The notes under the pieces were generated by a model that saw only the letters and a list, made by a program, of their open reading frames with translations, had not been told where the DNA came from and ran no database searches. From Pelagibacter sp047722505 (GTDB lineage Bacteria > Pseudomonadota > Alphaproteobacteria > Pelagibacterales > Pelagibacteraceae): a stretch of 64,000 nucleotides of DNA. A program made the position numbers and the translations under genes. Shown here piece by piece: positions 8,543-17,536 of this stretch (its first letter is position 1; each line of letters opens with the position of its first letter). Where the stretch lies: NCBI RefSeq assembly GCF_047722505.1, contig NZ_CP159814.1, positions 806,001 through 870,000 of the forward strand. Direction: 5' to 3'.

Positions 8543-9565
8543 ATGAATATTCTAATAACTGGTGGGTGTGGATTTGTTGGAACTAATCTATGTCTCTTTT
8601 TACAAAAAAATAAATATAAAATTTCATCATTAGATAATCTTTCAAGAAAAGGCTCAAAGTACAACCTGAAATTATTAAAAGAACAAAAAATAAAGAACTA
8701 TAATTTTAATATTGATGATTATAAAAAAGTTTCTAAGCTACCTAGATACGATCTAATTATTGATTGTTGCGCTGAAGCAGCAGTAGAGGTATCTAAAAAA
8801 AAAATTGATAAAGTAATCAGTACTAATTTGATTGGTACAATTAATATTTTAAAAAAAGCCAAAATTGATAAATCAAAAATAATTTTTTTATCTTCAAGCA
8901 GAGTTTATCCAATTCAACAGATAAATAAACTAGTTAAAAAAAATAACTTTAAAATGAAATTGATTAAAAATAAAATGTTTGATGAAAATACTAAAACTGA
9001 GGGACCTAAAACAATTTATGGTGTAACCAAATTAGCATCAGAAATGTTTATAGAGGAGTTTTCATATGCATTTAATATAAAATATATAATTAACCGTTGT
9101 GGTGTAATTTCTGGACCACTCCAATTTGGTAAGCAAGACCAGGGTTTTGTTAGCTTATGGATATGGAAACATATTATGAAAAAACCTTTAACCTACATAG
9201 GGTTTAATGGTACCGGAAACCAAATAAGAGATGTTTTACACATTTATGATTTATGTGAAATTATACATATCCAGATAAAAAAATTTCAATCAATAAATAA
9301 TCAATTATTCACAATTGGCGGATCAATAAATAGTTTTATATCTCTTAAAGATCTTACTAAATTATGTGAAAAAATCACTGGCAATAAATTGATAACATCT
9401 AAAATAAAAAAAACTTCTATTTATGATATTCCGTATTTTATTACCAATAATACTAAAATTATTAAAACATATAAATGGAAACCAAAAAATAATATTATTA
9501 ATGTTGTTAATGATACTTATGATTGGTTAATGAATAATAAATCAAAATTAAATAAATATTTTTAA
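8543..9565 (+). CDS. NAD-dependent nucleotide-sugar epimerase/dehydratase (CDP-tyvelose epimerase-like)
   Basis: A 340-residue short-chain dehydrogenase of the extended (epimerase) type. The ATG at 8543 is chosen because the Rossmann motif ITGGCGFVG follows at once; an earlier in-frame ATG at 8480 overlaps the previous gene and adds 21 unconserved residues. Catalytic YGVTK lies near residue 154. The stretch NRCGVISGPLQFGKQDQGF and FNGTGNQIRDVLHI is close to CDP-paratose/tyvelose 2-epimerases. It overlaps the next epimerase gene by one base. It likely makes a deoxy sugar for the surface glycan. Confidence 0.82.
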   Translation: MNILITGGCGFVGTNLCLFLQKNKYKISSLDNLSRKGSKYNLKLLKEQKIKNYNFNIDDYKKVSKLPRYDLIIDCCAEAAVEVSKKKIDKVISTNLIGTINILKKAKIDKSKIIFLSSSRVYPIQQINKLVKKNNFKMKLIKNKMFDENTKTEGPKTIYGVTKLASEMFIEEFSYAFNIKYIINRCGVISGPLQFGKQDQGFVSLWIWKHIMKKPLTYIGFNGTGNQIRDVLHIYDLCEIIHIQIKKFQSINNQLFTIGGSINSFISLKDLTKLCEKITGNKLITSKIKKTSIYDIPYFITNNTKIIKTYKWKPKNNIINVVNDTYDWLMNNKSKLNKYF

Positions 9566-10611
9566 TGTCAGTAGTGATAATAACAGGTTCTTCAGGCTTA
9601 GTTGGCTCAGAGTCTGTTGATTTTTTTTGCAATAAAGGCTTTGATGTTATTGGTATAGATAACAATTTACGTAAAACTTTTTTTGGAAAGGAAGCTTCGA
9701 CAACTTGGGTTAAAAATAAACTCATAAAGAAACATAAGAATTTTAAAAACTATAATATTGATATAAGAAGTATTGGCTCTCTGGAAAAAATTTTTAAAAA
9801 TCTTAAAAAAAATATTTCACTCATAATACATTGTGCCGCTCAACCATCGCATGACTACGGTAAAAATTTTCCCATATTAGATTTTAACGTTAATGCAACT
9901 GGAACATTAAATTTATTAGAATTAACTAAAAAATATTGCCCTTCAGCTCCTTTTATTTTTATGTCCACTAATAAGGTTTATGGTGATAACCCAAACAGGT
10001 TAAAAGTTTTAGAAAAACAAAAAAGATGGGAACTAAATAAAAATAATAATTATTTTAAGGGTATTAATGAAAAATTTTCTATAGATAACTGCACACATAG
10101 TTTTTTTGGAGTATCAAAGACATATGCAGATTTAATAGTTCAGGAATATGGAAAAAATATTGGCCTGAAAACAGTTTCATTTAGAGGTGGTTGCATAACT
10201 GGACCAAATCATAATGGGGCAAAACTACATGGATTTCTTTCTTATCTAGTTAAATCAACTTTGGCTAAAAGGGAATATTCATTGATTGGCTACAAAGGTA
10301 AGCAAGTTAGAGATAATCTTCATAGTTACGACCTAGTTAATTGTTTTTGGGAGTTTTTTAAAAAACCAAAATATGGTGAAGTTTATAATATTGGAGGCGG
10401 AAGATTTTCTAATTGCTCAATTTTAGAAGCAATTTCTGAAGTTGAGGATTGTAAAAATATAGAAATAAATAGAAAGATTATTAAGACAAATAGAGTTGGA
10501 GATCATATATGGTATATATCAAACACTAATAAATTTAAAAAAGATTACCCAAAATGGAAACAAAAATATAATACCAGAAAAATAATAAGAGAATTAATTG
10601 AAAATAATTAA
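9565..10611 (+). CDS. NAD-dependent nucleotide-sugar epimerase (CDP-paratose 2-epimerase family)
   Basis: A 348-residue extended SDR enzyme. It has the NAD-binding GSSGLVGSE near residue 8, CAAQPSHDYG, the MSTNKVYGDNPN segment and a serine/threonine-FFGVSKTYAD segment where related epimerases have S and YxxxK. GGCITGPNHNGAKLHGF and GKQVRDNLH resemble RfbE-type CDP-paratose 2-epimerases. The start ATG shares a base with the upstream stop (TAATG), so the two epimerases are translationally coupled. The catalytic tyrosine of YxxxK appears replaced by F (FGVSK), which is worth checking. Substrate is inferred only from family resemblance. Confidence 0.82.
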   Translation: MSVVIITGSSGLVGSESVDFFCNKGFDVIGIDNNLRKTFFGKEASTTWVKNKLIKKHKNFKNYNIDIRSIGSLEKIFKNLKKNISLIIHCAAQPSHDYGKNFPILDFNVNATGTLNLLELTKKYCPSAPFIFMSTNKVYGDNPNRLKVLEKQKRWELNKNNNYFKGINEKFSIDNCTHSFFGVSKTYADLIVQEYGKNIGLKTVSFRGGCITGPNHNGAKLHGFLSYLVKSTLAKREYSLIGYKGKQVRDNLHSYDLVNCFWEFFKKPKYGEVYNIGGGRFSNCSILEAISEVEDCKNIEINRKIIKTNRVGDHIWYISNTNKFKKDYPKWKQKYNTRKIIRELIENN

Positions 10612-10617
10612 ATAATT

Positions 10618-11877
10618 TTAGAATAATTTAGGAATAGTTTTAATTAACCTAAGTTTAAATTTAAGTTTATCATCTATCATTTTATAATTTTGAATCCATC
10701 TATTATAACCGTCAAAATAAGCAACATTTAATCCTAAGGAATAAAAAAATAATATAAAAGCAAGCATAAATTTCTTAAAAAAGTTTTTATTTTTTAAAAA
10801 TAAATATGGTTTGTGTGTCTTTGATTGAAGTAATACACCACAGTCTTTAAGAAAATAAAATGTTATCATTAATAAGATATATGTAATATTAAGCCATCTC
10901 CCCCAATCATAAGTAAAAATATATAAAGGCAATGTATTTATGAAAAGAATTAACAAAATAATTAAAAAGTTAACTTTGATTACATTGTCCTTTAAAGGAA
11001 TTTCAAAGTAATAATTAGAAGAATATTTGCATAAAGGATAGAAAGCTAAAATAGAGATTAACGGATAATAAAAAAGATATTCATTCTTAAAAATTCTTAC
11101 CCATAATGAAGTAAATGTGGATGTTAACGTATGCTCATCTGAGAGCATGGAGATTGCACTAAATGTGTTACAATTTTTTATATAATCTAGGTTTTGGCAT
11201 ATACTAATAACCTGAAATGTCTCACCTTTATAAATAGATGTAATAATAAAAAAAAATATACTTATAAAAAAAAAGGTAAATAATTGAAAAATTATAAATT
11301 TTGTAAATCTATTTTTGATCGATAAATAAAATAAAATTATGAATATTGATATAAAAAAAAACATACCTTCATGAATTAAAATCATTAATGGAAAAAAGAA
11401 AAATAAAAAGATTATTGAATTTTCTTTTTTATAAAAAGACCTCAATATTGAAATAAAAATTAATAACCCTATAAATAATATGATTTCTTTTCTCGCAATT
11501 GCTCCTGTATTATAAATAACAAAAGATAACGATATTGGTGAAAAAATAATAAAAAAATTCTTAAAATTTAAATCAATATTTTTAAAAAAATTTAAAAGAA
11601 GTGTATAAAAAATAATATTTATTAAACTTAAGAAATAAAAATATGTAAGATTAATAGGGATATTAAAATAAAGCTGTAAGTCCTGTGTATAAAAAAAATT
11701 ATTTAGTGAAGAAAAAATTTCTCCAGAAAGACCTCTTCTAACAAACCCACCATCGTAATTTATGTGCCAATCCTGAAAAGTCCAATTGAAGCTTATTGCA
11801 CTAAAAAAAATTGATAAAGTTGTGTAAAGTATAAGAGATAGAAATAAAAAGTTAAAAAAAATTTTATTAAAGTTCAC
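10618..11877 (-). CDS. Polytopic membrane protein of the polysaccharide island, function unknown
   Basis: A 419-residue, extremely hydrophobic protein with about 10 membrane helices. After the first helix comes WHINYDGGFVRRGLSGEI, a motif I associate with uncharacterised membrane proteins in bacterial glycan loci. It is convergent with the epimerase genes and 73 bases downstream of the sugar-dehydrogenase-like gene on its own strand. It could be a GT-C-type glycosyltransferase, polymerase or flippase-like protein; no catalytic motif settles which. Confidence 0.7.
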   Translation of the reverse strand: MNFNKIFFNFLFLSLILYTTLSIFFSAISFNWTFQDWHINYDGGFVRRGLSGEIFSSLNNFFYTQDLQLYFNIPINLTYFYFLSLINIIFYTLLLNFFKNIDLNFKNFFIIFSPISLSFVIYNTGAIARKEIILFIGLLIFISILRSFYKKENSIIFLFFFFPLMILIHEGMFFFISIFIILFYLSIKNRFTKFIIFQLFTFFFISIFFFIITSIYKGETFQVISICQNLDYIKNCNTFSAISMLSDEHTLTSTFTSLWVRIFKNEYLFYYPLISILAFYPLCKYSSNYYFEIPLKDNVIKVNFLIILLILFINTLPLYIFTYDWGRWLNITYILLMITFYFLKDCGVLLQSKTHKPYLFLKNKNFFKKFMLAFILFFYSLGLNVAYFDGYNRWIQNYKMIDDKLKFKLRLIKTIPKLF

Positions 11878-11950
11878 TTTAAGATTATAGATAAAAAAAG
11901 TGGAATGTTAATTGCTAAAATTTGTATATAGATATTGTATTAAACAAATA

Positions 11951-13207
11951 CTAATTTGCTCTTGAAAGAATCCCTAAAGAACCAGTTAATTCAAGTGAAA
12001 GAAGTATATCTTTTGACTTATTATCATAAATAATATCTCTAATTCTATCTCCAATAAAAACTTTTTCGTTATAGATAATTCTTTCATATTTTTCATCAAA
12101 TTTAATTCTGTGCAAGTGTTTTCCATTTAACGAGCCTATAAGAAAATTATCTTGCCACATTTCTGAAAAATTATTTGGAAGTTTAATTATTTCTGAAATC
12201 CCAATTGCAGGCACAAAAGAAAATATTGGCTCAGTATAACCATATTTATTATGACTTTTTTTGTAATTAGGTGCTTCGTTGCTTTGGTCTCTTGAATAAT
12301 ATTCTCCATAAGATGATACTGGCCATCCATAACTAGCATCTTTTTTAATATTGTTTATTTCATCACCAGCAAATGGACCATGCTCTGTTGCAAGAATGAT
12401 GTTTTCATCAGAATACATTCCAATAATATTTCTATGACCACTACTAAAAATTTCATATTTTTTGGTATCTGTATTTACTAATAAAATTTTTCCACAAATA
12501 CTATCTTTACTTAAATTGTCTAAACCTCCTGATTCATCTGGAGCACCTGAGGAATTAATACTTAAAATAATTTTATTTTTTTCTTTTTTATAAGATTGGA
12601 TTTTACCTGAATGTACCGAATGTCTAAAAAAACATTTTTTTGATTTTAGTTTTATAACATTTTCGAATTTAATATTATTAAAATTAATTTTTGCTTTTAC
12701 AACATGGACTTCAGCATTTACTTTATCTACAATTTTCTTTCCAGAAACATAAATAATATCATCAATTATATAAGTATCTAAAACTGTATCAAAATCTAAA
12801 TTAGTTGGAATTATTTTTAATAGCTCTTTGTTTTTCTTAATATCATCAAGTGTAGCATGTCTAAATATACCAGATCTATCTGTCAAAATTATATTAGATT
12901 TATGTTGTTCAAGAAAAAAAGTGTAGCATTTTCCAAAGTAGCAATCATTCAAATTTAGAAAATCTAAATCAATCTTTTTAAAATTTACTTTTATGAATTG
13001 AGTATTTGGTAAATATAGTTCTCTATAATCATTAAATATGTGTTGTGGGATTGTATTTTTTTTAAAAATAGATTTAACTATTCTTCTTGTGTCTTTATTG
13101 TAAGGCTCTTTGGAATTAACTAAATAAATTGCATAAAATAAAAAAAGAATAATACCAAAATAAAAAAAGCAGATTATAATCTTATTAATATATTTAAGAA
13201 ACATCAT
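11951..13207 (-). CDS. Membrane-anchored beta-propeller protein of the glucose/sorbosone dehydrogenase family
   Basis: A 418-residue protein with one N-terminal helix (about 8-29) that should anchor or export it, and a periplasmic propeller. The family match rests on FFRHSVHSGKIQ, NSSGAPDESGGLD, the GHRNIIGM motif, EHGPFAGDEINNI, YGWPVSSYG and the final LTGSLGIL, which follow the order seen in PQQ-dependent aldose dehydrogenases. Such enzymes oxidise sugars with PQQ; whether cofactor ligands are intact is not certain. It lies one base downstream of the 602-residue membrane protein, so the two are co-transcribed. Confidence 0.75.
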   Translation of the reverse strand: MMFLKYINKIIICFFYFGIILFLFYAIYLVNSKEPYNKDTRRIVKSIFKKNTIPQHIFNDYRELYLPNTQFIKVNFKKIDLDFLNLNDCYFGKCYTFFLEQHKSNIILTDRSGIFRHATLDDIKKNKELLKIIPTNLDFDTVLDTYIIDDIIYVSGKKIVDKVNAEVHVVKAKINFNNIKFENVIKLKSKKCFFRHSVHSGKIQSYKKEKNKIILSINSSGAPDESGGLDNLSKDSICGKILLVNTDTKKYEIFSSGHRNIIGMYSDENIILATEHGPFAGDEINNIKKDASYGWPVSSYGEYYSRDQSNEAPNYKKSHNKYGYTEPIFSFVPAIGISEIIKLPNNFSEMWQDNFLIGSLNGKHLHRIKFDEKYERIIYNEKVFIGDRIRDIIYDNKSKDILLSLELTGSLGILSRAN

Positions 13208-13208
13208 A

Positions 13209-15017
13209 TTATCTAATTTTTACTGCCCAGTTTAATATTTTAATATTATCAAAAAAATTTGAATTTATATAATTATCTACTAAAGGCAATTTTTTTTTTG
13301 GATTGAAACCCCAATTATCTGTTTGTCCTGAGTATATTACTAATTTTGTATTTTTCATTTCTTCGATTAAGTTCTTCTGGTCTTTAAGTGAACCAACAGA
13401 ATATATGAAGTAATACCTAGAGCAATTTGGTTTTTTTAACAAGTAAGGCAACGCAGCATCATAAGTGAATAACTGTAAGCATTGATAATTCCTAGTTAAT
13501 GGTTCCATTTGTTCAACAAAATAGGTCTGTTCTTTGCTTAAAAAAGAATTATCGTTTAAATGTATATACTGTTTTATTCTTTGTGAATAATTCACAGTTT
13601 TATTGATATTTATTTCAACACTAAATATAAAAAAAATGAGCAAAATAATGTTGTTAAATAAAATAAAATTATCTTTAAATCGATGATTTAAAGATAATTT
13701 TTCAAAATACTTTATTAGATTATAAAAAGTAAATACTAAATAAAATAGAAGTATAATTCCTGTAGTTTGTTTTATATGACCGCCATCAGATCTCCCTAAG
13801 GCATATATATAACTACAAAAACTAACAAAGCTTAAGGTTATAATCAAAACTTTAAAATGCCAACTATACTTTAATTTTTTAGAGAATAAAAAACTAAAAC
13901 TAATTAATATTGAAAAAACTATTAATAATAAAGACTTTGTAGCTCTTGAAGAATTTTGCATGTCACTAAAAGGTGCTGGATGTATTATGCCAAATATATA
14001 ATTAATGTTTTTAAGAATTGAAAAAGTATTTTCTATAAAATAATTAAATTCTTTACCTAGAAATATATATGTTAAAGTCCAAAAGATAATCACTGAAAAT
14101 ATTAATAGAAAAAAATTAACGTATTTTTTATTAATTAGCAGGTAAAAGCAAATTAGAATTAATAATAAAAAGACTATTAACGCTCTATCTATGCTCCATA
14201 AGAAAGAGACCACACTTAATAAGCCTAAAAAAATTAAGGGAAAATAAATTCTATCAATATTGTTTATGTATCTAAAAAAAATCACCAAAGAAATAATAAT
14301 TGGTATGTCTCTATATGAAAATGAGTCACCAGTGCTTAAGTCATAATCAATAAAAAAAAGGGAAATCAGTGAAGTTGATAAAAAATAAAATAGTTTTAAA
14401 TTTTCACTAAAAAAATTTTTTTTTGTAGTTTCATAAATTAAACAAATTAGTAAAATTTTAAAAATTAGAATATATATCAATTCAAGTAGGCGTACAGAGC
14501 CAATACTCTCATGACTAAATATCATCCAAATAAACCGTGCTCCTAAATTTTCATTAATAATACCAGTCGTTATATATGACCCTGACCATAAAGAACCATC
14601 CAGTAGACCTTTATAAGCAGAGCTTAACTTTTGCCCTTCATGAAATATATCCAATGTGGTTGTTGGAAAGGACAAGGATAAAAATTCAAGTACTAAAATA
14701 AAAATAAAAAATAAATTTACTATGTATATTTTAGAGGTAGATTGAGAAAATTCTAAGTTTGAATGTCTTAAATATGAAAAATTTAATTTTTTTTTTTCAA
14801 TTAATAGTTTAAAAAATAAATAGCCTGTTATTGGGATTAAAATAAACACCAAGTATCTTAAAGAGTCGTTTAAAGAGTGGTGATTATTGACACTATATTC
14901 TCCAAGTATTTCATCATCGCGAAAAGGAATGTTTATAAAATTCCAGATATATGAGGAAAAAAAAATTAAAATAGTTATTAATAAAATTAAAACAGTTTTA
15001 TCTTTTTTAAAAGGCAT
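13209..15017 (-). CDS. Large polytopic membrane protein, possible GT-C-type glycosyltransferase
   Basis: A 602-residue protein with about 12 predicted membrane helices and a soluble C-terminal tail of roughly 110 residues. An acidic/histidine-rich loop after an early helix (LDIFHEGQK) resembles the position of the metal-binding loop in GT-C enzymes, but no family signature is decisive. It leads a minus-strand pair with the beta-propeller gene inside the polysaccharide island. A role in building or modifying a surface glycan is inferred from context only. Confidence 0.65.
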   Translation of the reverse strand: MPFKKDKTVLILLITILIFFSSYIWNFINIPFRDDEILGEYSVNNHHSLNDSLRYLVFILIPITGYLFFKLLIEKKKLNFSYLRHSNLEFSQSTSKIYIVNLFFIFILVLEFLSLSFPTTTLDIFHEGQKLSSAYKGLLDGSLWSGSYITTGIINENLGARFIWMIFSHESIGSVRLLELIYILIFKILLICLIYETTKKNFFSENLKLFYFLSTSLISLFFIDYDLSTGDSFSYRDIPIIISLVIFFRYINNIDRIYFPLIFLGLLSVVSFLWSIDRALIVFLLLILICFYLLINKKYVNFFLLIFSVIIFWTLTYIFLGKEFNYFIENTFSILKNINYIFGIIHPAPFSDMQNSSRATKSLLLIVFSILISFSFLFSKKLKYSWHFKVLIITLSFVSFCSYIYALGRSDGGHIKQTTGIILLFYLVFTFYNLIKYFEKLSLNHRFKDNFILFNNIILLIFFIFSVEININKTVNYSQRIKQYIHLNDNSFLSKEQTYFVEQMEPLTRNYQCLQLFTYDAALPYLLKKPNCSRYYFIYSVGSLKDQKNLIEEMKNTKLVIYSGQTDNWGFNPKKKLPLVDNYINSNFFDNIKILNWAVKIR

Positions 15018-15096
15018 GAACTTATTGTATAAAATATTATTTAAATTATATATACAGCGATTAATTTTAATTGTATCGATTAATCTTGTGGATTAA

Positions 15097-15789
15097 ATGA
15101 ATTTTGAAAAAATCATAAACTTTATAGATGATAAATACCATCACAAAAGAATAGTTAAATTTTTAGAAAAATATAAAATTTATAAATTAATTGACGTAGG
15201 ATCTCATAAAGGTGAATTTTTAAAGAATTTTTTAAAGTTTAAGAATATTAAAATTGTTTATGCGTTTGAACCACAGGTAGAAATTTTTAAAATTTTAAAT
15301 AGAAATTTAAAAAAAAATAAAAATATTATCAAACACAATATTGCTCTAGATTCAAAGATTGGTAAAAGAAAAATTTATATAAATAAATTAAGTTCCACAT
15401 CAACTCTAAGTACCATCAATAAGAAATCTTTATATTTAAAAATTAAAAAATTATTACTACAAAATAATAGCAGTTCATCGAGAGGCTACATTGTAAAAAC
15501 TAGTACATTCGATGAATTTTTTAAAAAAAATGATTTAAAAGATGTTTTATTAAAAATTGATGTAGAGGGGTTTGAATATAATGTACTTTTAGGATCAAAA
15601 AAATTAATACATAAAATTAAATTTATAATAATTGAAAAGCAGTTTTATAATCTTCATAAAGGATATAATTTTAATTTATCACATAAATTTTTGTTAAAAA
15701 ATAATTTTGTATTACATAAAAAATTCAAGTTTCCATTGATGAACTTTGAGGATAGGCTTTACATAAATACATTATATAAAATCAAATGA
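15097..15789 (+). CDS. FkbM family methyltransferase
   Basis: A 230-residue SAM-dependent methyltransferase. The SAM-binding motif IDVGSHKGEF is near residues 32-41, followed by AFEPQVEIF, and the family hallmark LLKIDVEGFEYNVLLGSKKL lies near residues 150-169. FkbM proteins often O-methylate sugars of surface polysaccharides, which fits the neighbours. Its stop overlaps the next gene's start (ATGA), so the pair is translationally coupled. Confidence 0.88.
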   Translation: MNFEKIINFIDDKYHHKRIVKFLEKYKIYKLIDVGSHKGEFLKNFLKFKNIKIVYAFEPQVEIFKILNRNLKKNKNIIKHNIALDSKIGKRKIYINKLSSTSTLSTINKKSLYLKIKKLLLQNNSSSSRGYIVKTSTFDEFFKKNDLKDVLLKIDVEGFEYNVLLGSKKLIHKIKFIIIEKQFYNLHKGYNFNLSHKFLLKNNFVLHKKFKFPLMNFEDRLYINTLYKIK

Positions 15790-16523
15790 CATTATCAATT
15801 ATAGTTCCTGTTTATAATGAAAATAAGAATATTATAAAAACTATTAATAATTTACATAAATTAAAAAAAAATATTAAAAAAATTGAAATTATTTTTATAG
15901 ATGATTTTAGTACTGATGATACTTTAAATATTCTTAATCAATCATCTAAAAAAAAATCATATGTTAAATTTTTTAAAAATAAAAAAAAGGGCCTAGGTTC
16001 AGCTATTGAAATAGGTATTAAAAAATCTAGATATCAATTTATTACAATTTTTATGTGTGATTCTTCCGACTCTATTATGGACTTAATTAAGTATTATAAA
16101 ATTATGTCTCAGAATAAATATGATGCTGTTTTAGGTTCTAGGTTTGTAAAAAAATCTAAAATAAAGAATTACCCATTATTTAAATTAATATTAAATAGAC
16201 TTTTTAATAATTTTGTTAAATTTATTTTTTTCTCAGATTATAACGATTTTACGAACGCCTTTAAAATTTATAAAAAAGATATTTTAAAAGATCTTCTACC
16301 AATTGTATCTGAAAATTTTAATGTTTTTTTAGAAATTCCACTTAAGATTATTTCTAGACAATATATATACAAAATAATACCTATCAATTGGAAAAATCGT
16401 AAAATTGGTAGGTCAAATTTTAGAATTAAAGAACTAAGCTCAATGTATATTTTTACTTTGTTTTACTGCATGATCGAAAAAATATTGCTAAATAAAAAAA
16501 AAATAACTCAAAGTTTTAAATGA
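15786..16523 (+). CDS. Glycosyltransferase family 2 protein (polyprenol-phosphate sugar transferase-like)
   Basis: A 245-residue GT-A fold enzyme. It begins SIIVPVYNENKNI, followed by IIFIDDFSTDDT and MCDSSDS, the nucleotide- and metal-binding positions of GT2 enzymes. GLGSAIEIGIKKS is typical of dolichyl/undecaprenyl-phosphate mannose synthase relatives. No C-terminal membrane helices of the GtrB type are obvious beyond one hydrophobic patch. It overlaps the FkbM gene upstream and the Ldh2 gene downstream by 4 bases each. Confidence 0.88.
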   Translation: MTLSIIVPVYNENKNIIKTINNLHKLKKNIKKIEIIFIDDFSTDDTLNILNQSSKKKSYVKFFKNKKKGLGSAIEIGIKKSRYQFITIFMCDSSDSIMDLIKYYKIMSQNKYDAVLGSRFVKKSKIKNYPLFKLILNRLFNNFVKFIFFSDYNDFTNAFKIYKKDILKDLLPIVSENFNVFLEIPLKIISRQYIYKIIPINWKNRKIGRSNFRIKELSSMYIFTLFYCMIEKILLNKKKITQSFK

Positions 16524-17536
16524 AAATTAAACAAAAAAAATTAAATCTATTAATTAAAAATATTTTAAAAAAATATAATTTAAATTTAGAACATTCACAG
16601 ATTTGTACTGATGCCTTGATCAATGCAGAATTAGTTGGTGCACCTTCACATGGATTATCTAGATTAAAAATGTATTGTGATCGTATAAATAAAAAACTTA
16701 TTAATCCGAAACCAAAAATTAAAATAAGAAAAATTTCTCAATCTATTTCTCATATTGATGCAAATAACAGTATTGGTTTTGTTGCAGCAGATATTGCAAT
16801 TAAAACTGCCATAACTAACGCTAAAAAAACTGGAATTGGCTTAGTTGCAGTTAAGAACAGTGGTCACTATGGTTTGTCTGGTTATTACGCAACACAAGCA
16901 GTTAAAAAAGGTTTAATGGTTATGGTCTTTACTAATGCGCCTCCAGCTGTAGCGCCCCACGGTGCTTTAAAAAGTTTATTTGGCACAAACCCAATTTGCT
17001 TTGGAACTCCAACGGGCTCAAAAGTTCCTTTTATTTTGGATACTTCAATCTCGATGATTAACAGAGGAAAAATTAGAGTAGCTGCAAGAGAAGGAACTAG
17101 AATTCCCGATGGTGTTGCTTTAGATAAATTTGGTAAGCCAACAACAGATCCTAAAAAAGCATTAGAGGGTGTTCAGTTACCTATAGCTGGTTTTAGAGGT
17201 TCAGGATTAGCGTGGATGGTTGATATTTTAAGCGGTGTATTAACAGGTGGTAATCACGCAGGTAGAGTTAAAGATCCATTTACTGACTTTAGTGGTCCAC
17301 AAAATATTGGTCACTTATTTTTTGTTTTAAAACCAAATTTGTTTGTTGGTAATTCTTTTAACAAAAGAATAAAAGATAATATCAAAACTATAAAAAAACT
17401 ACCTAAGATAAAAGGTGTTAAGGAAATTCTTTACCCAGGACAAAGTAAGTTCAATAGATTTAAAAGTAATCTTAAAAAAGACATTAATATCTCAAAAACT
17501 GTTTTAAAAGATTTAGAATATTTACAAAATATCTAA
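16520..17536 (+). CDS. Malate/L-lactate/sulfolactate dehydrogenase family protein (Ldh2 type)
   Basis: A 338-residue NAD(P)-dependent 2-hydroxyacid dehydrogenase of the Ldh2/ComC fold, distinct from classical LDH. Markers are LVGAPSHGLSRL (about 36-47), the catalytic-histidine segment VKNSGHYGLSGYYA, FGTNPICFGTP and GFRGSGLAWMVDILSG. Substrates in the family include malate, lactate, ureidoglycolate and (R)-sulfolactate. It overlaps the GT2 gene by 4 bases, so it is read with the island although it looks metabolic. A sulfolactate role would fit the nearby hpsN but is inference. Confidence 0.85.
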   Translation: MKIKQKKLNLLIKNILKKYNLNLEHSQICTDALINAELVGAPSHGLSRLKMYCDRINKKLINPKPKIKIRKISQSISHIDANNSIGFVAADIAIKTAITNAKKTGIGLVAVKNSGHYGLSGYYATQAVKKGLMVMVFTNAPPAVAPHGALKSLFGTNPICFGTPTGSKVPFILDTSISMINRGKIRVAAREGTRIPDGVALDKFGKPTTDPKKALEGVQLPIAGFRGSGLAWMVDILSGVLTGGNHAGRVKDPFTDFSGPQNIGHLFFVLKPNLFVGNSFNKRIKDNIKTIKKLPKIKGVKEILYPGQSKFNRFKSNLKKDINISKTVLKDLEYLQNI

